Source of the DNA: Thozetella sp. PMI_491
Taxonomy: Eukaryota > Ascomycota > Sordariomycetes > Chaetosphaeriales > Chaetosphaeriaceae
DNA: 64,000 nucleotides
Reading direction: 5' to 3'
NCBI GenBank assembly: GCA_021432635.1
Contig: MU270016.1
Span: 187,608 to 251,607, forward strand
Of this stretch, positions 11,401 through 23,409 are shown in pieces. The notes under the pieces are model-generated. The model searched no databases, was not told where the DNA came from, and saw nothing but the letters and a program-made list of their open reading frames with translations. Position 1 is the first letter of the stretch. Every line of letters begins with the position of its first letter. The translations under genes and the position numbers were made by a program.

Positions 11401-12796
11401 ATGTTGGCCGTTTCTGTCCTCCAACAACTCCTATGGCTACTTCTGCCGTTGGTGGCCTATGGCTGGGGTTGGCCGCCTCCGCCTCCGCCGCCACCGCGGC
11501 CTCACCCACCGCGGCCTCACCGTGAGCACCCACAAAAGACGCGTTATGTTCTGACCCATAATTATCTGCCCAAAAACTTGACGGACGGCTTTGTGTTCAA
11601 GAAGGTGCGTGCTCGTGACTCTCGCTATCAAACACATATACGGCTGACTCCAAGCGGTAGGCTGCCGACTATCCCGGGACTGGTGACCCTTCTAGGGGGT
11701 TTGTAAATTATGTAGACGCCGAAACCGCAAAGGCGAAAGGGCTTGTCAAAATAGTCCACAAACAGCTAATTGTTGGCGTGGACAATACAAGTGTCCTCGA
11801 CCCAAAGTCACAGGGCCGCAGCAGCGTACGCCTTGAGTCAAAGAGGACCTGGAGCTCTGGGCTGCTCATCGGCGACTTTGCCCACATGCCCGGCAACCAG
11901 TGTGGTGTCTGGCCGGCATTGTACGCATGCTCCCGGCCGCGTCTTTCTCTCCAAGACTGGCGTACTGACACTGCGCAGCTGGACATACAACATGCGAGAG
12001 AATCCCATTAGTGAGATCGACATTATCGAAGGCATTAACCACCAAACGGACAACTCCTTCTCGCTGCACACGGGACCAAGCTGCACATTTTACCCTGGGT
12101 GGCAGAGTGGAAAAGACCATCGCCCTGTGTGCGAACTGTTCGACAAGAAGAAAAACACTACCAACTAGTATGTCTCGACAGCTGCCCAACGTGACCGGCC
12201 GTAACACTAACGAACTTCTGCAGTGGTGGCTGTGGTGCAACTTCCGCCAGCCGCTTCTCGTATGGAACCGAGTTCAACAGGGTCGGAGGCGGCGTATATG
12301 CAGTCCAAATGGAAAACCAAGCCATCAAGGTGTGGCACTGGCCGCGGTACAATATCCCGTACGACATCCGGCGTGGACATCCAAACCCGGCCTCGTGGGG
12401 CATCCCGATCGGCGACTTATCACAGTGGCACGGGGGCTGTGACGTGAATGGGACGTTCCACACGCAGACTATAGTAAGCCGCCCCACTACGTTCCACGAT
12501 GGCACTTATTTTTGAGCTGCGATTCTAACAACAGTGCGCGTTGGCAGATTCTCAATACTAACTTCTGCGGCTCCACCCTGACACCGGCCATGTGGCAAGG
12601 AGATGCCCAGTGCAGCAACTACACGAGTTGCCCCGAGTTTGTTGCCAAAAACCCACGGGCGTTTGACGACACGTACTGGACAATAAACTCTATCAAGGTC
12701 TATGAGCGGCAGGTAGTTGCCCCGGCGCACCATCAGCGTCCGCCGCCTCCCAGTCCGTGGACTCCCTGGGGCCCGTGGCATGGATGGCGAGCATAG
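11401..12796 (+). CDS. Secreted GH16 endo-beta-1,3(4)-glucanase-like enzyme with Pro-rich ends
   Basis: Five exons, 11401-11604, 11661-11920, 11979-12167, 12224-12473 and 12548-12796, encode 383 aa. A signal peptide (MLAVSVLQQLLWLLLPLVAYG) is followed by a Pro-rich tract containing GWPPPPPPPP. The GH16 catalytic signature ExDxxE is present as SEIDIIEG, with GNQCGVWPAFWTY before it. Downstream are SYGTEFNRVGGGVYA, IKVWHWPR and TNFCGSTLT, typical of the fungal laminarinase/MLG subfamily. The enzyme should cleave beta-1,3 or mixed-linkage glucans outside the cell, in wall remodelling or feeding. The C terminus carries a second Pro/Trp tract (PPPPSPWTPWGPWHGWRA), unusual for the family. A 15-bp tandem duplication encodes part of the N-terminal tract. 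All junctions keep frame. Confidence 0.9.
11490..11520 (+). repeat. 15-bp tandem duplication in the GH16 Pro-rich tract
   Basis: The unit CCACCGCGGCCTCAC occurs twice head to tail and encodes a repeated PRPHP motif just after the signal peptide. Such tracts change length by slippage, so allelic variation is likely. Confidence 0.6.
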
Positions 12797-13213
12797 AGCG
12801 CGTGTTGGCTGGCAGTGGCTAGCAAACGGAGGCAATCTACTCCGTTCCGACGCTCCGTATCGACATAGACAGTATGGATTGTGATCATTTTTGTCCCATA
12901 TTAGGCAGACGTCAAGAGCCGCTCTTTGTGATTCGCCCCTCGTGATTCGTTGCGAAGGCCAAGGTGCCTAATAGAATCGAGGCATCTGTTAGGTAGGAGC
13001 TGACCCACCTTTTCCCGTAATTCGCATCTGCCGTTTGCCTGAAAGTAGCGGTGACAACAAACTAAAAAGGTCGGCATTTGGGATATTCCGCCCCGGCTTC
13101 CGCCCCTCCACCCCGGCCGGCTTACTGAGCCGCGTGGATGCTATAGCTTCCCCTCTCCACCGTTGCCCGTCCGGGGCGGCGCAAACCTACAGTTAGTTTC
13201 CCAGCGCATCCAC
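12797..13213. other. Intergenic, nothing seen
   Basis: The spacer between GH16 and the F-box-like gene is GC-rich near its right end. No gene or clear promoter element was found. Confidence 0.4.
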
Positions 13214-15184
13214 ATGGACGACGGGAAGCCAAACCACACTTGTCTCCGAGCCCAATGCGGGATCTGTGGTCGACCGCTGCAAACCGGCGCGAGTTTTGTG
13301 CCATGTAAGGCTGGACAATGCTGAGCGCCATGACTTCCCGTGGGCGAGTTTCTGATGCGCTTTACGTCTAGTGACTGGTAGCGACCAGGCAGCCGGGTCA
13401 GCGTCGCCCTTGGACCGTGCCGTGTTTCCCCAGCGCAACAGCGTCCATCCCGCCTCCACCAGCATCTCCATAAATGGCAGGCTCTTTTGCTGGCACCCGA
13501 ACTGTTGGCGCTGTGGTACGGCGCCCGAGGCCGTCGGTGTCCACTCCGACTGCCTCCACCTGTTCCAGGAGGAGTGCCAGGCCGAGGATGCGCTCGGCCG
13601 GCTGTGGATGGCTGTCGTGTCGCGGAGCCCCTGGCGCGGCGCTCCGAATCTCCATCTCGACCGCGACGGGAACCTCGCGCCCGAGTTAGTGTATGAAAAG
13701 GCAGACCAGTATGGCATCCCGAGCCTCAAGTCGCTTCCGCCCGAGCTCATCCAGATGGTCCGGGACTACTCGGAATCCGGGACTTTTTGGCGCTACATCT
13801 CAGTCGTGAACTTGGGCAGAGAGCTCCTCGCCACCATCGCCTCGCGCGCACCCTCTCCCGTCTCTTCGATACCCTTGTGTGACATCAAGGCGTGGACGCG
13901 GGGAGGCGAGCCAGAGCTCCTGCAGTCACCCGAGCGGCCGCCCGTCATGCGCCTGACTTTCGATTCGAGGGGCATAAGGCAGGTCGAGCGGCTACCGAGC
14001 CGGCCATCGTATCGGCACTGGCGGTCGGAGAACATGGCCTTTGCCGTCCACGAAGAGAGCGACTTGGAGGGCATCATTGGGCAGTTCAAGGTTGGCACGC
14101 GCGTAGAGTTCATAGAATATAGCCAGGCCTGACGATGTTTAGGACGGTGTCTTGCGGCTGGAGCTTCCCGAAAGCATCCGTGGCCTCCACATTTGGGACA
14201 TGCCCAGCCCCCCCCGCATCAGCGACTGCGAGTTCTGCGGCCACCTCGCCCAGTCGATGCGGTTTCGGACCGTCGATCTCCGCGACGCCACTGGCCTCAC
14301 CTTCTTCTTCGCGCTCAACAAAGTGTACGCAGTCCATGCCCACACACCGGCGACGCCCCACGCCACGTCGACCTTTGAGCGCCTAGCCAAGCGGCGCCAG
14401 GCGGATGTTACCTGGGTGTACCTCCCAGTGCCAAAAGGCGAAGAGATCATGGCCATCGGCGTGCGTTCAAGGCAACTGGAGGGGCGATCCACAACTCAGA
14501 AGCCCTGCATTCTGGTAACCAGTTCATTCCTGTTTGCCCACAGTCCAACTGGCGGCTAACACGCGATAGGTCCGGATGAAACTGGCCGGGGATGTCGCTC
14601 TCGGACCCTGTTATAGAGAAGATTACAGAGATACTGTTCTCAGCCAGGCAAATCCACGCTTGTTTATCTATAACACAGTCGATCTCGGCCCGGCCACTTT
14701 TTTTGGGACATACTCTCCAGAACCCTCCAATGACAGTTCCTTTCCTCCTTTCCAGCGCCCTCCGTTAGAACCCGGCCCTTTGAGCCGAGCGAACCTTGGG
14801 GTCGCGCCGCTGAAGGATGTCATCCGCATCCGCATTTTTTACCGCAAAGACACTGGCTTCTGCCGAGGCATCTGGTTTGACTACAAGAATGGGGCCCGGC
14901 GTGCGGTAGGAAGCTGCTGGCTAGGCGTCCATCCTTCCAAAACGTTTCTGAATCCTACGCGCATATGCTACTGCCCCGCTACGTATCATCGAATGCGGCC
15001 AACTGTGGTTTGCCAAGCGGTACGAGTAGAGAGCGGGTCCGACTCTATACATCGCCACCAGGACCCCTGGGTGTGCTCGGCACTGCACGGCAGTCTAGAG
15101 TTCTGGTTTTCGGAGATCGAAACTGCTATGAGGTTTGTGGAAGATGTAGACGCCCCGCCTTCTGCATCTAATTCCAGTCCATAA
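13214..15184 (+). CDS. Orphan protein with N-terminal Cys motif and F-box-like segment (598 aa)
   Basis: Four exons: 13214-13304, 13372-14090, 14143-14514 and 14570-15184. The N terminus reads CLRAQCGICGRPL, then RLFCWHPNCWRCG and HSDCLHLF, a set of paired Cys/His that could bind zinc. SLPPELIQMVRDYSESGTFW (about 137-156) has the LPPE..I.......W pattern of fungal F-box-like segments. The C-terminal half (LTGDVALGP-like strands and FFGTYSP) resembles other Sordariomycete orphans with this layout. It has no signal peptide. A substrate-recruiting role for an SCF ubiquitin ligase is possible but not shown. Exon 1 is the least certain: it starts at the first ATG and its donor (GTAAGG) and acceptor (GTCTAG) fit, but the donor ending exon 2 (GTTGGC) is weak. 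Confidence 0.65.
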
Positions 15185-15572
15185 AGGCCTCTCATCGCTA
15201 TGTGGAGGGAGCTGGTGAGAGGACTCCCGCACTACTTGAGAACGAGCTAAACAAGAAAGAAATGGACATGTATTGATAAGAGACTATAACACATGAACCC
15301 ACCTTTACTCCGCTCTGTGAAGAATGATGCTAGCTGAGATGATGGATCATATAGGCCATGGAATAAACAATTACTCGCTATTACAAGGAACTATTCTATA
15401 AGAAGAGATTGGCCATCGTTTTAGTTGTCGACTGGAATAAACCGTCAATATACACCCCACGAAGGGACCGCCCAGATGGGTAGATTCCCTACGCCCCCCC
15501 TTCGCCCAGCCATACTATGTACAGCTCAACACCCAATATCCAATACATGTGAAACAATGCGCGATCGCGCTT
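15185..15572. other. Intergenic between convergent genes
   Basis: This spacer holds the 3' ends of the F-box-like gene (plus strand) and the large propeller gene (minus strand). It is AT-rich near 15250-15420 as expected of 3' untranslated regions. No gene is evident. Confidence 0.45.
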
Positions 15573-18500
15573 TTATACCGACAGAGCGGGATTTGCGTAC
15601 ACCTGGATCCGGCTGGCAGCACCACAAGTCTGGGTGGCATTTCCCTTGCAGCTCATGTTACACTCGCTCGGATTCCAGCTCTTGGTGGTGGTGTTCGCTA
15701 GAGTCGAGCCACAGTAGCCTAGAATTCAAAGATTAGCACCTTGTCTTGGTATAGTTACAAGAAGAGTGAGATCGCAAGAGGGCGAATACGTACACTCACG
15801 GCCGTACTCGGTTCCGAAGTAGCGGTAGCCGTCGCAGAATGCAGCGCACGAGTCCAGAGTCACAGTGTCTGCCATGATTTGCTTGTCACCGAGAGTGCGC
15901 GCCGTAGACGAGTCGCTATAGCATCCCTGAACCTCCCAGTTGCTCGTGCTGTTAACCGTCGGCTGGAGATTGGACACCGGCTTGTAGCTCGCGGCCCTGT
16001 ATACGTTAAGGGCCTTGGGGCCGCCACAGTACTCGGTGCTATTGTCTATAGTCACCAAATATTAGCAAGCTGAATCAAGCTACAGAAAGAATCGCTGGAG
16101 AATCATACCGATGCAGACCCGGCTGCACTTGGAGATATCGAGCTGCGCCACGCCGGCTGCCAGCAGGTTGGTTCCGCACCAACACTCGTTGCCATAATAC
16201 TCGAGGCCAATGTACTCGTACTTGCCAGCGCAGGCGTTGATGCAGCTCGCTACATTCTTGGCCGTCGTAGCAACCTGGTTAGGGAGAGCTCTGCCGGTAG
16301 TGGCCTCCGACCAACAGCCGATGCTGTCGTATCCGAGATAGCCGGGGTTTACAACCACGCTCGGGGTTGAGGCAGCCTGGGTCGAGGAAGCCTTGGTGGA
16401 TGTCGAGGATGTCGGTCCGGCAGTGCTGGAAGTTGCAGCGGCCGAGCTGGATGCCGCGGCGGAAGATGCACTAGTGGATGAGGATGTTGAAGTGCGTGTC
16501 GAACTTGAGCTAGCTACCGACGAAGTCGAGCCGACGGCCGAGGTGGAGCTGACTACCGAGGATGAAGAGACAACGGTAGAGCTTGAGCCGGTGCTCGAGG
16601 CAGTCGACGACACGGCTGTCGAACTTGCGCTCGATGAACCCGAGGAGGTCGAGGAAGCGGAGCTCGATAGCTGAGTAGAGGAGGCAGGGGAGCTTGGGAC
16701 GGGGGCATCCGCCGAGAGCCTAATTACCTTGGCCCGCCAGACATTGCTGTCGGTGTTCTGCGTCGCCGAGTATTGCTTCAAGTAGCACGGGCCATTCGTG
16801 GTGGCGTCCCACGAGAAAGAGGAGCAAGAGGCGGTGTTCGAGCAGCTCTCGGCGCACTCAGCCCAGCTCTTAGCGTTCGAGCCGCCGTTAAGGTCGACCT
16901 CAGTGCGACTTGCGTAGCAGTCGACGACGAAGGCAACACCGTTAGAAGATTGGTATACCATGCCATCCGAGGCGGGGCAGCTGATGGCTGCCGATGAAGA
17001 CGTAGGAGAGCTCGTCGCGGACTTGGTCCCGGTGCTGGATCCTGAGCTTCCTGCTGAGCTGGGCACAGCTGTAGAGGCCGTACCACTCGTGCCTGAGGTC
17101 GCACTGCCGGCGGTGGCAGTGGTTGCGGTGGACTGCGCAGTTGAAGAGCCGCCGAACGTTGAAGACACAGCTCCTGTAGATGATATGGATCCCGTAGAAG
17201 TAGCAGATCCTGCAGATGACGCCGACCCAGTAGATGACACAGAGCCTGTAGAAGACACGGAGCCCGTGGACGACGAAGATCCCTTTGACACCGAACCAGT
17301 AGATGATACAGACCTGGTCGACGATATAGATCCACTCGACGATGTAGTTCCCTTAGAGCCTGTAGACGATGCGACAGTGAGGCTGCCGGAGGTGGATGAA
17401 GAAGAGGCCATCGCAGTCGACGAGGTGGTAGGCGAGGCGATCAGCCGGGCCCCCCAAATACCGGTGTTCTTGGTGGGGTTGGTCACAGCCTTCTTGAGGT
17501 AGCAAGGGGACTGGAGGTTAGGAGCCCACGAGAACCCAACACAGCCGGAAGTCTTAGAGCAGCTCTCAACGCACTGGGTCCAGCTGTCCACGTAGATCGG
17601 GCTGCCCAAATCGTTATCAAGGTAATCGATGTAGCAAGACATCTGGAACGTGAATCCGTTAGAAGAAGTATAAGTAGCGTTGTCGTTTGTGGGGCAGCTG
17701 TAGACGGCAGTACTGGATGGCGCAGCTGAGCTTGTGCTTGTGCTTGCGCTAGTAGTAGACGCCGAAACCGAAGCAACTGAGGAAGCGCTACCAGTGCCGA
17801 TCGAAGGTGCAGACGTCGTTGTCGCACTCACGGTGCTAATTGGGACTGTACCAATCAGCTGAGCGGCCCAGATGTCGGAATTGCTGGTAAGTGGTCCCCA
17901 TTGCGATTTCAGGTAGCAAGGCGTGTTGGGATACGGGTGCCACACATATCCAACACAAGCAGCGTTGGCGGCACAAGCAGCAGCGCACTGGGTCCAGCTG
18001 CTCACCCACACGGGGCCCAAGTCGCCAGGTGTCGATGCAACATAGCATAGCATCTGATAGAGTTTCCCGTTGATAGCATAGGTAGCATTGTTGTTCCCCG
18101 GGCAGGTATAAGCGTTGGGGTCCGAGACACCGGTGGTCGTAGCGACCGCCCCTGTATTGGCTGCTGTTCCCGTTCCAGCCGCCGTGGACGCCTTTGTAGT
18201 CGCTGCCACGGTCGAAACGACACCTGTATAGGTCCAATTCGAGGTAATCAACTTGGCAGCCCAAATGTCCTGGTCGTACGAGGGGGTTCCCCACAGCTTC
18301 TTGAGGTAGCAGGGGGTGTTGGGGTAGGGATGCCAGATGAAGGCAGCACAGCCAGCCGTCCGGGCGCAGGCGTCGACGCACTGGGTCCAGCTGCTCACGT
18401 AGACGATGCCCATATCGCCCTGGAGCAAATCAGCGTAGCATACCATCTGGAATGTTGCGCCGTCCGAGTTGGTGTAGTTGACTCCGTTGTTCTCGGGGCA

Positions 18501-21500
18501 CGTAAGGACCTTGGTCGGCGTAGCGGCAGCCGATGTGGTGATCACGCGCGTGGGAATCGTCACGTTGTACGCGAACAGCGTGATATAAGTTCCCGTTGCG
18601 CCGGGACCGGCGCCATTTCCACCGCAGCTCTGAGTATTGTCGCCCGTGCAGACATAGTCGCAGTCGGCGTCGTCGACCTGTATCGTCGGCAGCGTCTTAC
18701 CACCCCAGCACTCCTGCCGGTATTGCAGTCCACATAGGTTGTAGCCGGCCTTATCGCAGGCCGCGATGCAATTCGCCGTCGTCATGTTGGCCGTGTCAGA
18801 GTAGATCAGCTTGTCGAGCACACGACCTGGGTTGTACTCCTTGTAGCAGCCGGCAAAGCGGAACTTGCCCTGGCCGCTAGCGAGCAGCGGCGCAGCTTGC
18901 GGTGCCGCTGCCGTGCACTCGAACGTGATGAACTGCTTGCCGAAGTTCAGGCCGTTGGTATTCATGGTCCACACTACCGATCGCGAGTAGGGGTCTGTGT
19001 TCCAGAATGAGGTGGGTGGCGAGCAGTAGAGGTTTGCGGTGGCGCTCTGGCCAGAGGCGATGCTGGTACCCTCGGCCAAGTCGACCAAGTTGGCGGCACC
19101 CAGAATATTGCCATCTGTGGCGAGGGGAGGCTTAGAGACCCCAATCTCTAGTGGAACACCGCCGGCAGTGGCAATGTTGCTCACCCGGAACTTTAACGTA
19201 CGGGTCTGGCCCTGGAGGACCGTCCCGAAAGTCAGGTTCTTAGTCGAATCGTACGTGACCCAGCCTGTTCCATCGGGGGTCTGGAACTCCAACTTGGCTA
19301 CTGGCGCCGCGCCCGAAGAAGCAGTGATGGTAACAGTCTGCTGGCCAATAGGGGTATCGATAAGGACAGTGAGGGTATAGTTGTTAGCAACGGTCGGCGT
19401 AAAGTCGATAGTGACAACGACTTGCGAGTTTGCCGCAACTCTGCTGGGGACATTCGAGAGTTTGAATGGTGAAGTTTCGGTGACGAATGGACCGCTGCTG
19501 CCGGTCCAAGAGTATTTAAACGATGTGATGGTGAGATCTGCGAGGCCACCATTGGCCAGCACAATGGACTGACTGTTGGTGCCACTTCCCACAGCCATGG
19601 TCTTGAAGGCGATAGTACCCGGGGTAATGGAAAGCATGGGCTTCGAGCTCTGGCCAGTACCCGACAGCCGAATGGCTGACTTGGAGGTGTAGGAAGTGAT
19701 GTTGTTGGTCTGGACCAAGACATTGGCAAACAAGCCGCCCACTTGGCTTGGCTTGAAAGCGACATTGAAGGACATGGTCGAGCCTGCGGTAATGAGCGAA
19801 GGCGTAGCGGGCAGGCCGGAGAGGACGAAGTTGCTAGCATCATCCAATGCAATGGTGTTGACTGTCACATCAACCAACGCCTTGCAGGTGATGGTCTTCG
19901 TCGCGGAAGCGGCTCCGAGCTCGCCGGTTCCGAATGCGTTTGTGGTGTTGCCACAATCGAGAGGCGACTTGGTGGGGGCGCCATACGCATACAGAAGACC
20001 GAACCGGGTGCCTTGGTAGACGATACCATCGCCAAACACGGGCCGAGTGAACTTGGTGACACCGACGACGGAGAAGGACTTGATCATCTTCAAGGTGCCG
20101 TTCTGAGGGACGGCGTTGTAGATCTTCAGCGTGTTCTTTTGCGTGTCACTGGTCCAGAGGAGACCGGTACCGGGCTGGTTGTTCAGAGTCGTGACCGAGC
20201 CGTGGCCCACACCGAGAGCATTGACATTGCTGTCGGGGGACTCGGCCACCTTGGTCCACGAGGGGACGCCAGCATCGCAGGAAAATTTGAAGACATTGGT
20301 CGGGTATCCGATGACTACACCAGGGTTAGAATGTCTGAGTCTCCGCCAGAAATACGCGACCCAACTCACCATTGACATAGATATATCCTCCTTCCAGCGG
20401 ATACACTCCGACACCGGCATATACAACGTTGTTGTTTTGGAACACCTGGAGGACATCATCGTAGCCACCTGCTCCGTTCTTGTAACCACCCATGTTGTCC
20501 AAGTTCAACCAATACGTCTTTCCGCTCTTGCCAGTTACCACGCCAACTCGCGTCACGTTTCCGCACGAGAACTGGTTAGGCAGCATGGCCAACGGGCTGG
20601 TTCCAAGATCCAAGTCAGCATTATCGAGATCACGCTTCTCATAGGGCATGAAAAAGTCAACGAGATTCAACGAGCCGTCGTCGTTGATCGTCATGTGCAC
20701 AGCGCCTTCCTCGAGCGAGGTTGGCGGGGTGCGGCCCTTGACTGGAGTATCACCCAGTTGGTTGGCGTAACCGTTACCGCAAGCGAAGAAGATGGACCCC
20801 TTGTCATCAGAGGCGATACCACCTCCCGACATCCACAAACTCGCTCCACGAAGCGAGGCATCGACGCCTTGGCCCTGGGTGGCAAAGCGCTCCACAATCT
20901 GGGCGGTGGTCTTGTGGAAACCAATAACCCATCCGGTGTAAGTATACTGCACGCAGTGGGACCCGAAGCCGACATAGATATAGTTGCCGTGCATAAGCAG
21001 GGCAGGGCGCTGATGCTGAATGCCGCCGTTGAAAGCTCGCACGGCACTGTTCCTTGCAACGGTTCCTTCCAAGTTAATGGGAAAGTTGGGCTTCTCCTGG
21101 AGGGTGTTGACATCCAGTGCATGGATGTACCATCGCCCGTTGGGCCTGCCCTTTGCCTTGTTGGTCTGGGTCTGGTCCGCATACGTCTTGGAAGTCAGGT
21201 AGAGCGTGTCCGTTGCGGGATCGATGACACCAGTAGAAATGATACCAATATGCGGCGAGATATCGAAGCAGTTATCGAGATCGGCCTGGAGGAAAGGAAT
21301 GTGCAGGTTCCGGGAGGCAACGATATTTCCCGTCTTGGCGTCTATCTTGTACACATTGTTCTGTGTTGTGGAGACGAACAGATACTGAACACCGTCCGAG
21401 GGCGTCGTGTAAACCAACGGCTGCGAGTAGACTTGCTCTTGCTGGTTACCATAGTTTCCGGGCAACTTGGTCACGAAGATTTGTTGAAACTGGTCACTGG

Positions 21501-21734
21501 CCACGATGGCTGGGTCCATGTTATGGCTCCTGTAGAGTCCATTCATCAATATCATGCCGTTTGTTCTTCCCTCTTCAACGAAAGGACCTACGTTTCATAG
21601 CCGGCACGTGAGTTGTCTCCACCCCACGTAATGGTGTCTGTTGCCCCCAAAGACAGGGCTGGACGAACTGCGAAGGACAAAAGAAGGGACGCTACGGCGG
21701 TCATCGCCGTCGCGGCTGAAAGGAGTGTCGGCAT
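15573..21734 (-). CDS. Giant secreted PQQ-like propeller / ASH / apple / WSC protein (1968 aa)
   Basis: Five exons: 21734-21592, 21529-20370, 20314-16109, 16045-15794 and 15718-15573, all in frame. A signal peptide (MPTLLSAATAMTAVASLLLS) is followed by TDTITWGGDNSRAGYE and a PQQ-like beta-propeller to about residue 540. Next come ASH / choice-of-anchor-D-like strands (about 552-910) and WSC 1 (about 915-1010). Four apple/PAN-like modules lie near 1037-1122, 1170-1259, 1305-1395 and 1545-1640, each with WxxC...C...PCYLK. Ser/Thr-rich stalks separate them. WSC 2 (about 1755-1857) and WSC 3 (to the end) close the protein. WSC and apple modules bind polysaccharide or protein in other proteins; the propeller may be enzymatic or a ligand platform, and PQQ binding is unproven. 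It lacks a membrane anchor. WSC 1 has CWG where CWC/CYC is usual. Its divergent neighbour is a paralogue. Confidence 0.85.
16390..16680 (-). repeat. Ser/Thr/Ala-rich stalk coding repeat
   Basis: Low-complexity coding sequence encodes a Ser/Thr-dominated linker between apple module 4 and WSC 2. It should be heavily O-mannosylated and extended, holding the C-terminal WSC modules away from the rest. Degenerate 6-9 bp units make slippage likely. Confidence 0.6.
17150..17345 (-). repeat. Tandem SSTGS-type repeat in the giant protein
   Basis: About a dozen imperfect units of 15-18 bp encode variants of SSTGS (SSTGSV, SSTGSA, SATSTGSI). They form a stalk between apple modules 3 and 4. Copy number may vary between strains. 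Confidence 0.7.
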
Positions 21735-23409
21735 GATGTCGAATTCGAGAACGCGAAAACGACGCAAAGGAACGTGGGTGACAGGAGAATGACAGGAAGG
21801 GAGCGGGAGCGAGAACGGGAGAGGCTTGGGCGGGTATATACAGGCGGCCTAGTCTAAGTGACCAGCCGGGCCAAGAGCAAGAGTAGCCAGTCCAAGGGGA
21901 GGCTTGCGTGAGCGTCATCAGCTGCATACTTTAGCGACTGGCTTGCTCTTCTTGGAACCACTGCGTTTCACGAACTACACTATTGGCGTTTTGCGGGCCT
22001 CTGGGCATCTCTACTTGACAAGGCGCTTGCTTGCACTCCGAGGCAGTTAGCTGCCTGGGTTGTGCTGTCCTTACTGGTTAGGCTGGAGGGCCAAAAGGGG
22101 TCTCTTTGTATGGCCACGGTTTAGTCGTCCGCATGGCTTGGACTAACCGCCCTAATAGAGGGGCCAAGGTCAGGTACGGATACCAGCGCCCCCCCGGAGG
22201 CTAGCTGAAGCCGTCAAAGCGCCTTGGCGTGGTATGACGGACGTGGACCCCGGCGCGTGAAAAAGCGGCACTTGTGGCGCTGGCCGAGGTGCGGCTAAGG
22301 GCGTAGAGCGCAAGCTAGGCCACTCTATCACCAAAAAAATTCCCCTGACTGTCATGCAGAGACCGGACGGCAGCTGGCTGCTGGCTGGCAGACTGAGGGC
22401 TGAAGACCCGCGGTGGGGAGCACGTTCTATTAATTAGGAGCCCAACGGTCCACATCCAGTCAGGCGCCGGAAGGCCCGTTCCCATTCCCGGAGTTGTACT
22501 CCTCAAGCGCCACAGCCGAAAGCCGGGGGAGGTCAATCGAGCCACACTGCGACACGGTTGATCGTGCTCTCTACCCGGGACGCTCGTCAGCGGCTACCAG
22601 ATAACCTTATTCCCGCATCTATGCTTAAATCTAAACTTGATTTCTGAGTGCCAGGGTTACATGGCGTGGGTCACCCAGCAAGGCGGTGCTGCTGGGGCTA
22701 TGGGGGCTATGCACTTTTGGAAGATTTGCCGCATTGCTACTACATACGCGCTCACTTCGCATGGGAATATTGACGTGTTCGGATCCTCGGCCCAGCAGCG
22801 ATCAGGTCACCTCGAGGACCAGCAAACTTCGAGGAAGCGACTAGCGCAGGAACGGAAGCTCTCGGCAAGCTTCCCGTCAGGCGTGGCGGGTCGATTGGTC
22901 GAGTCGCTATGGCGCATCTGTACGAGGGCGGCGCCGCTACCGAGGCGCTAGACTCTTTGGTAGATTCAGCAGCTCTTGGCATTGCCCTTATTCCCCTTGG
23001 TGAAAGACCCAAGAGCCTGGGCACCCCCTTTAGCAAGGGCTTGGCTACGGTACCATTGAGATTGAGCACAATGGCTTGGCAGACAGAACCCGTATTATTC
23101 AATAGTTCATCTGCAGCCACAATGGGGGTGCCCAGCTGCCCTCGCGTTTGTTTTTTGTCGCCCTGGGTCTGGGTATCGCGCTCGTTTTACGCCTCAACGT
23201 TGGCACCAGCCGCCCTCGTCATTCGTTTTGCTCGTCATTGTAGACGGCGCCACTCATTATTGCTCATCGTTCGTTTTTCTTTTTGGCTGGAAGTTTTTCT
23301 GTCGTTCGCTCTTGCGCGTCGCAAAGCACAGCTTCGGTAGGCCTCGCGGGCTCTCGGCACCCCTGAGCAAAAGCGGGAACACCGCCGCCGGCTGCCGGTG
23401 CTCGTCCTT
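21735..23409. promoter_or_regulatory. Shared divergent promoter region of the two giant paralogues
   Basis: The 1.68 kb between the two start codons contains no gene. On the minus-strand side a TATA-like GTATATAC (21834-21841) lies about 100 bp before the ATG at 21734, followed by a long CT-rich tract typical of strongly expressed fungal genes. The plus-strand side has a T-rich patch at about 23140-23300. Co-regulation from a common region is likely but not proven. Confidence 0.5.
21834..21841 (-). promoter_or_regulatory. TATA-like element of the 1968-aa gene
   Basis: GTATATAC is palindromic, lies 100-107 bp upstream of ATG 21734 and is followed by CT-rich sequence. Assigned by position and sequence only. 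Confidence 0.4.

Noticed and set aside
20131-21600. 489-codon plus-strand frame antisense to the giant propeller gene
   Set aside because: It lies wholly on the opposite strand of well-supported propeller exons and gives no domain-like protein; it is a shadow of codon bias.
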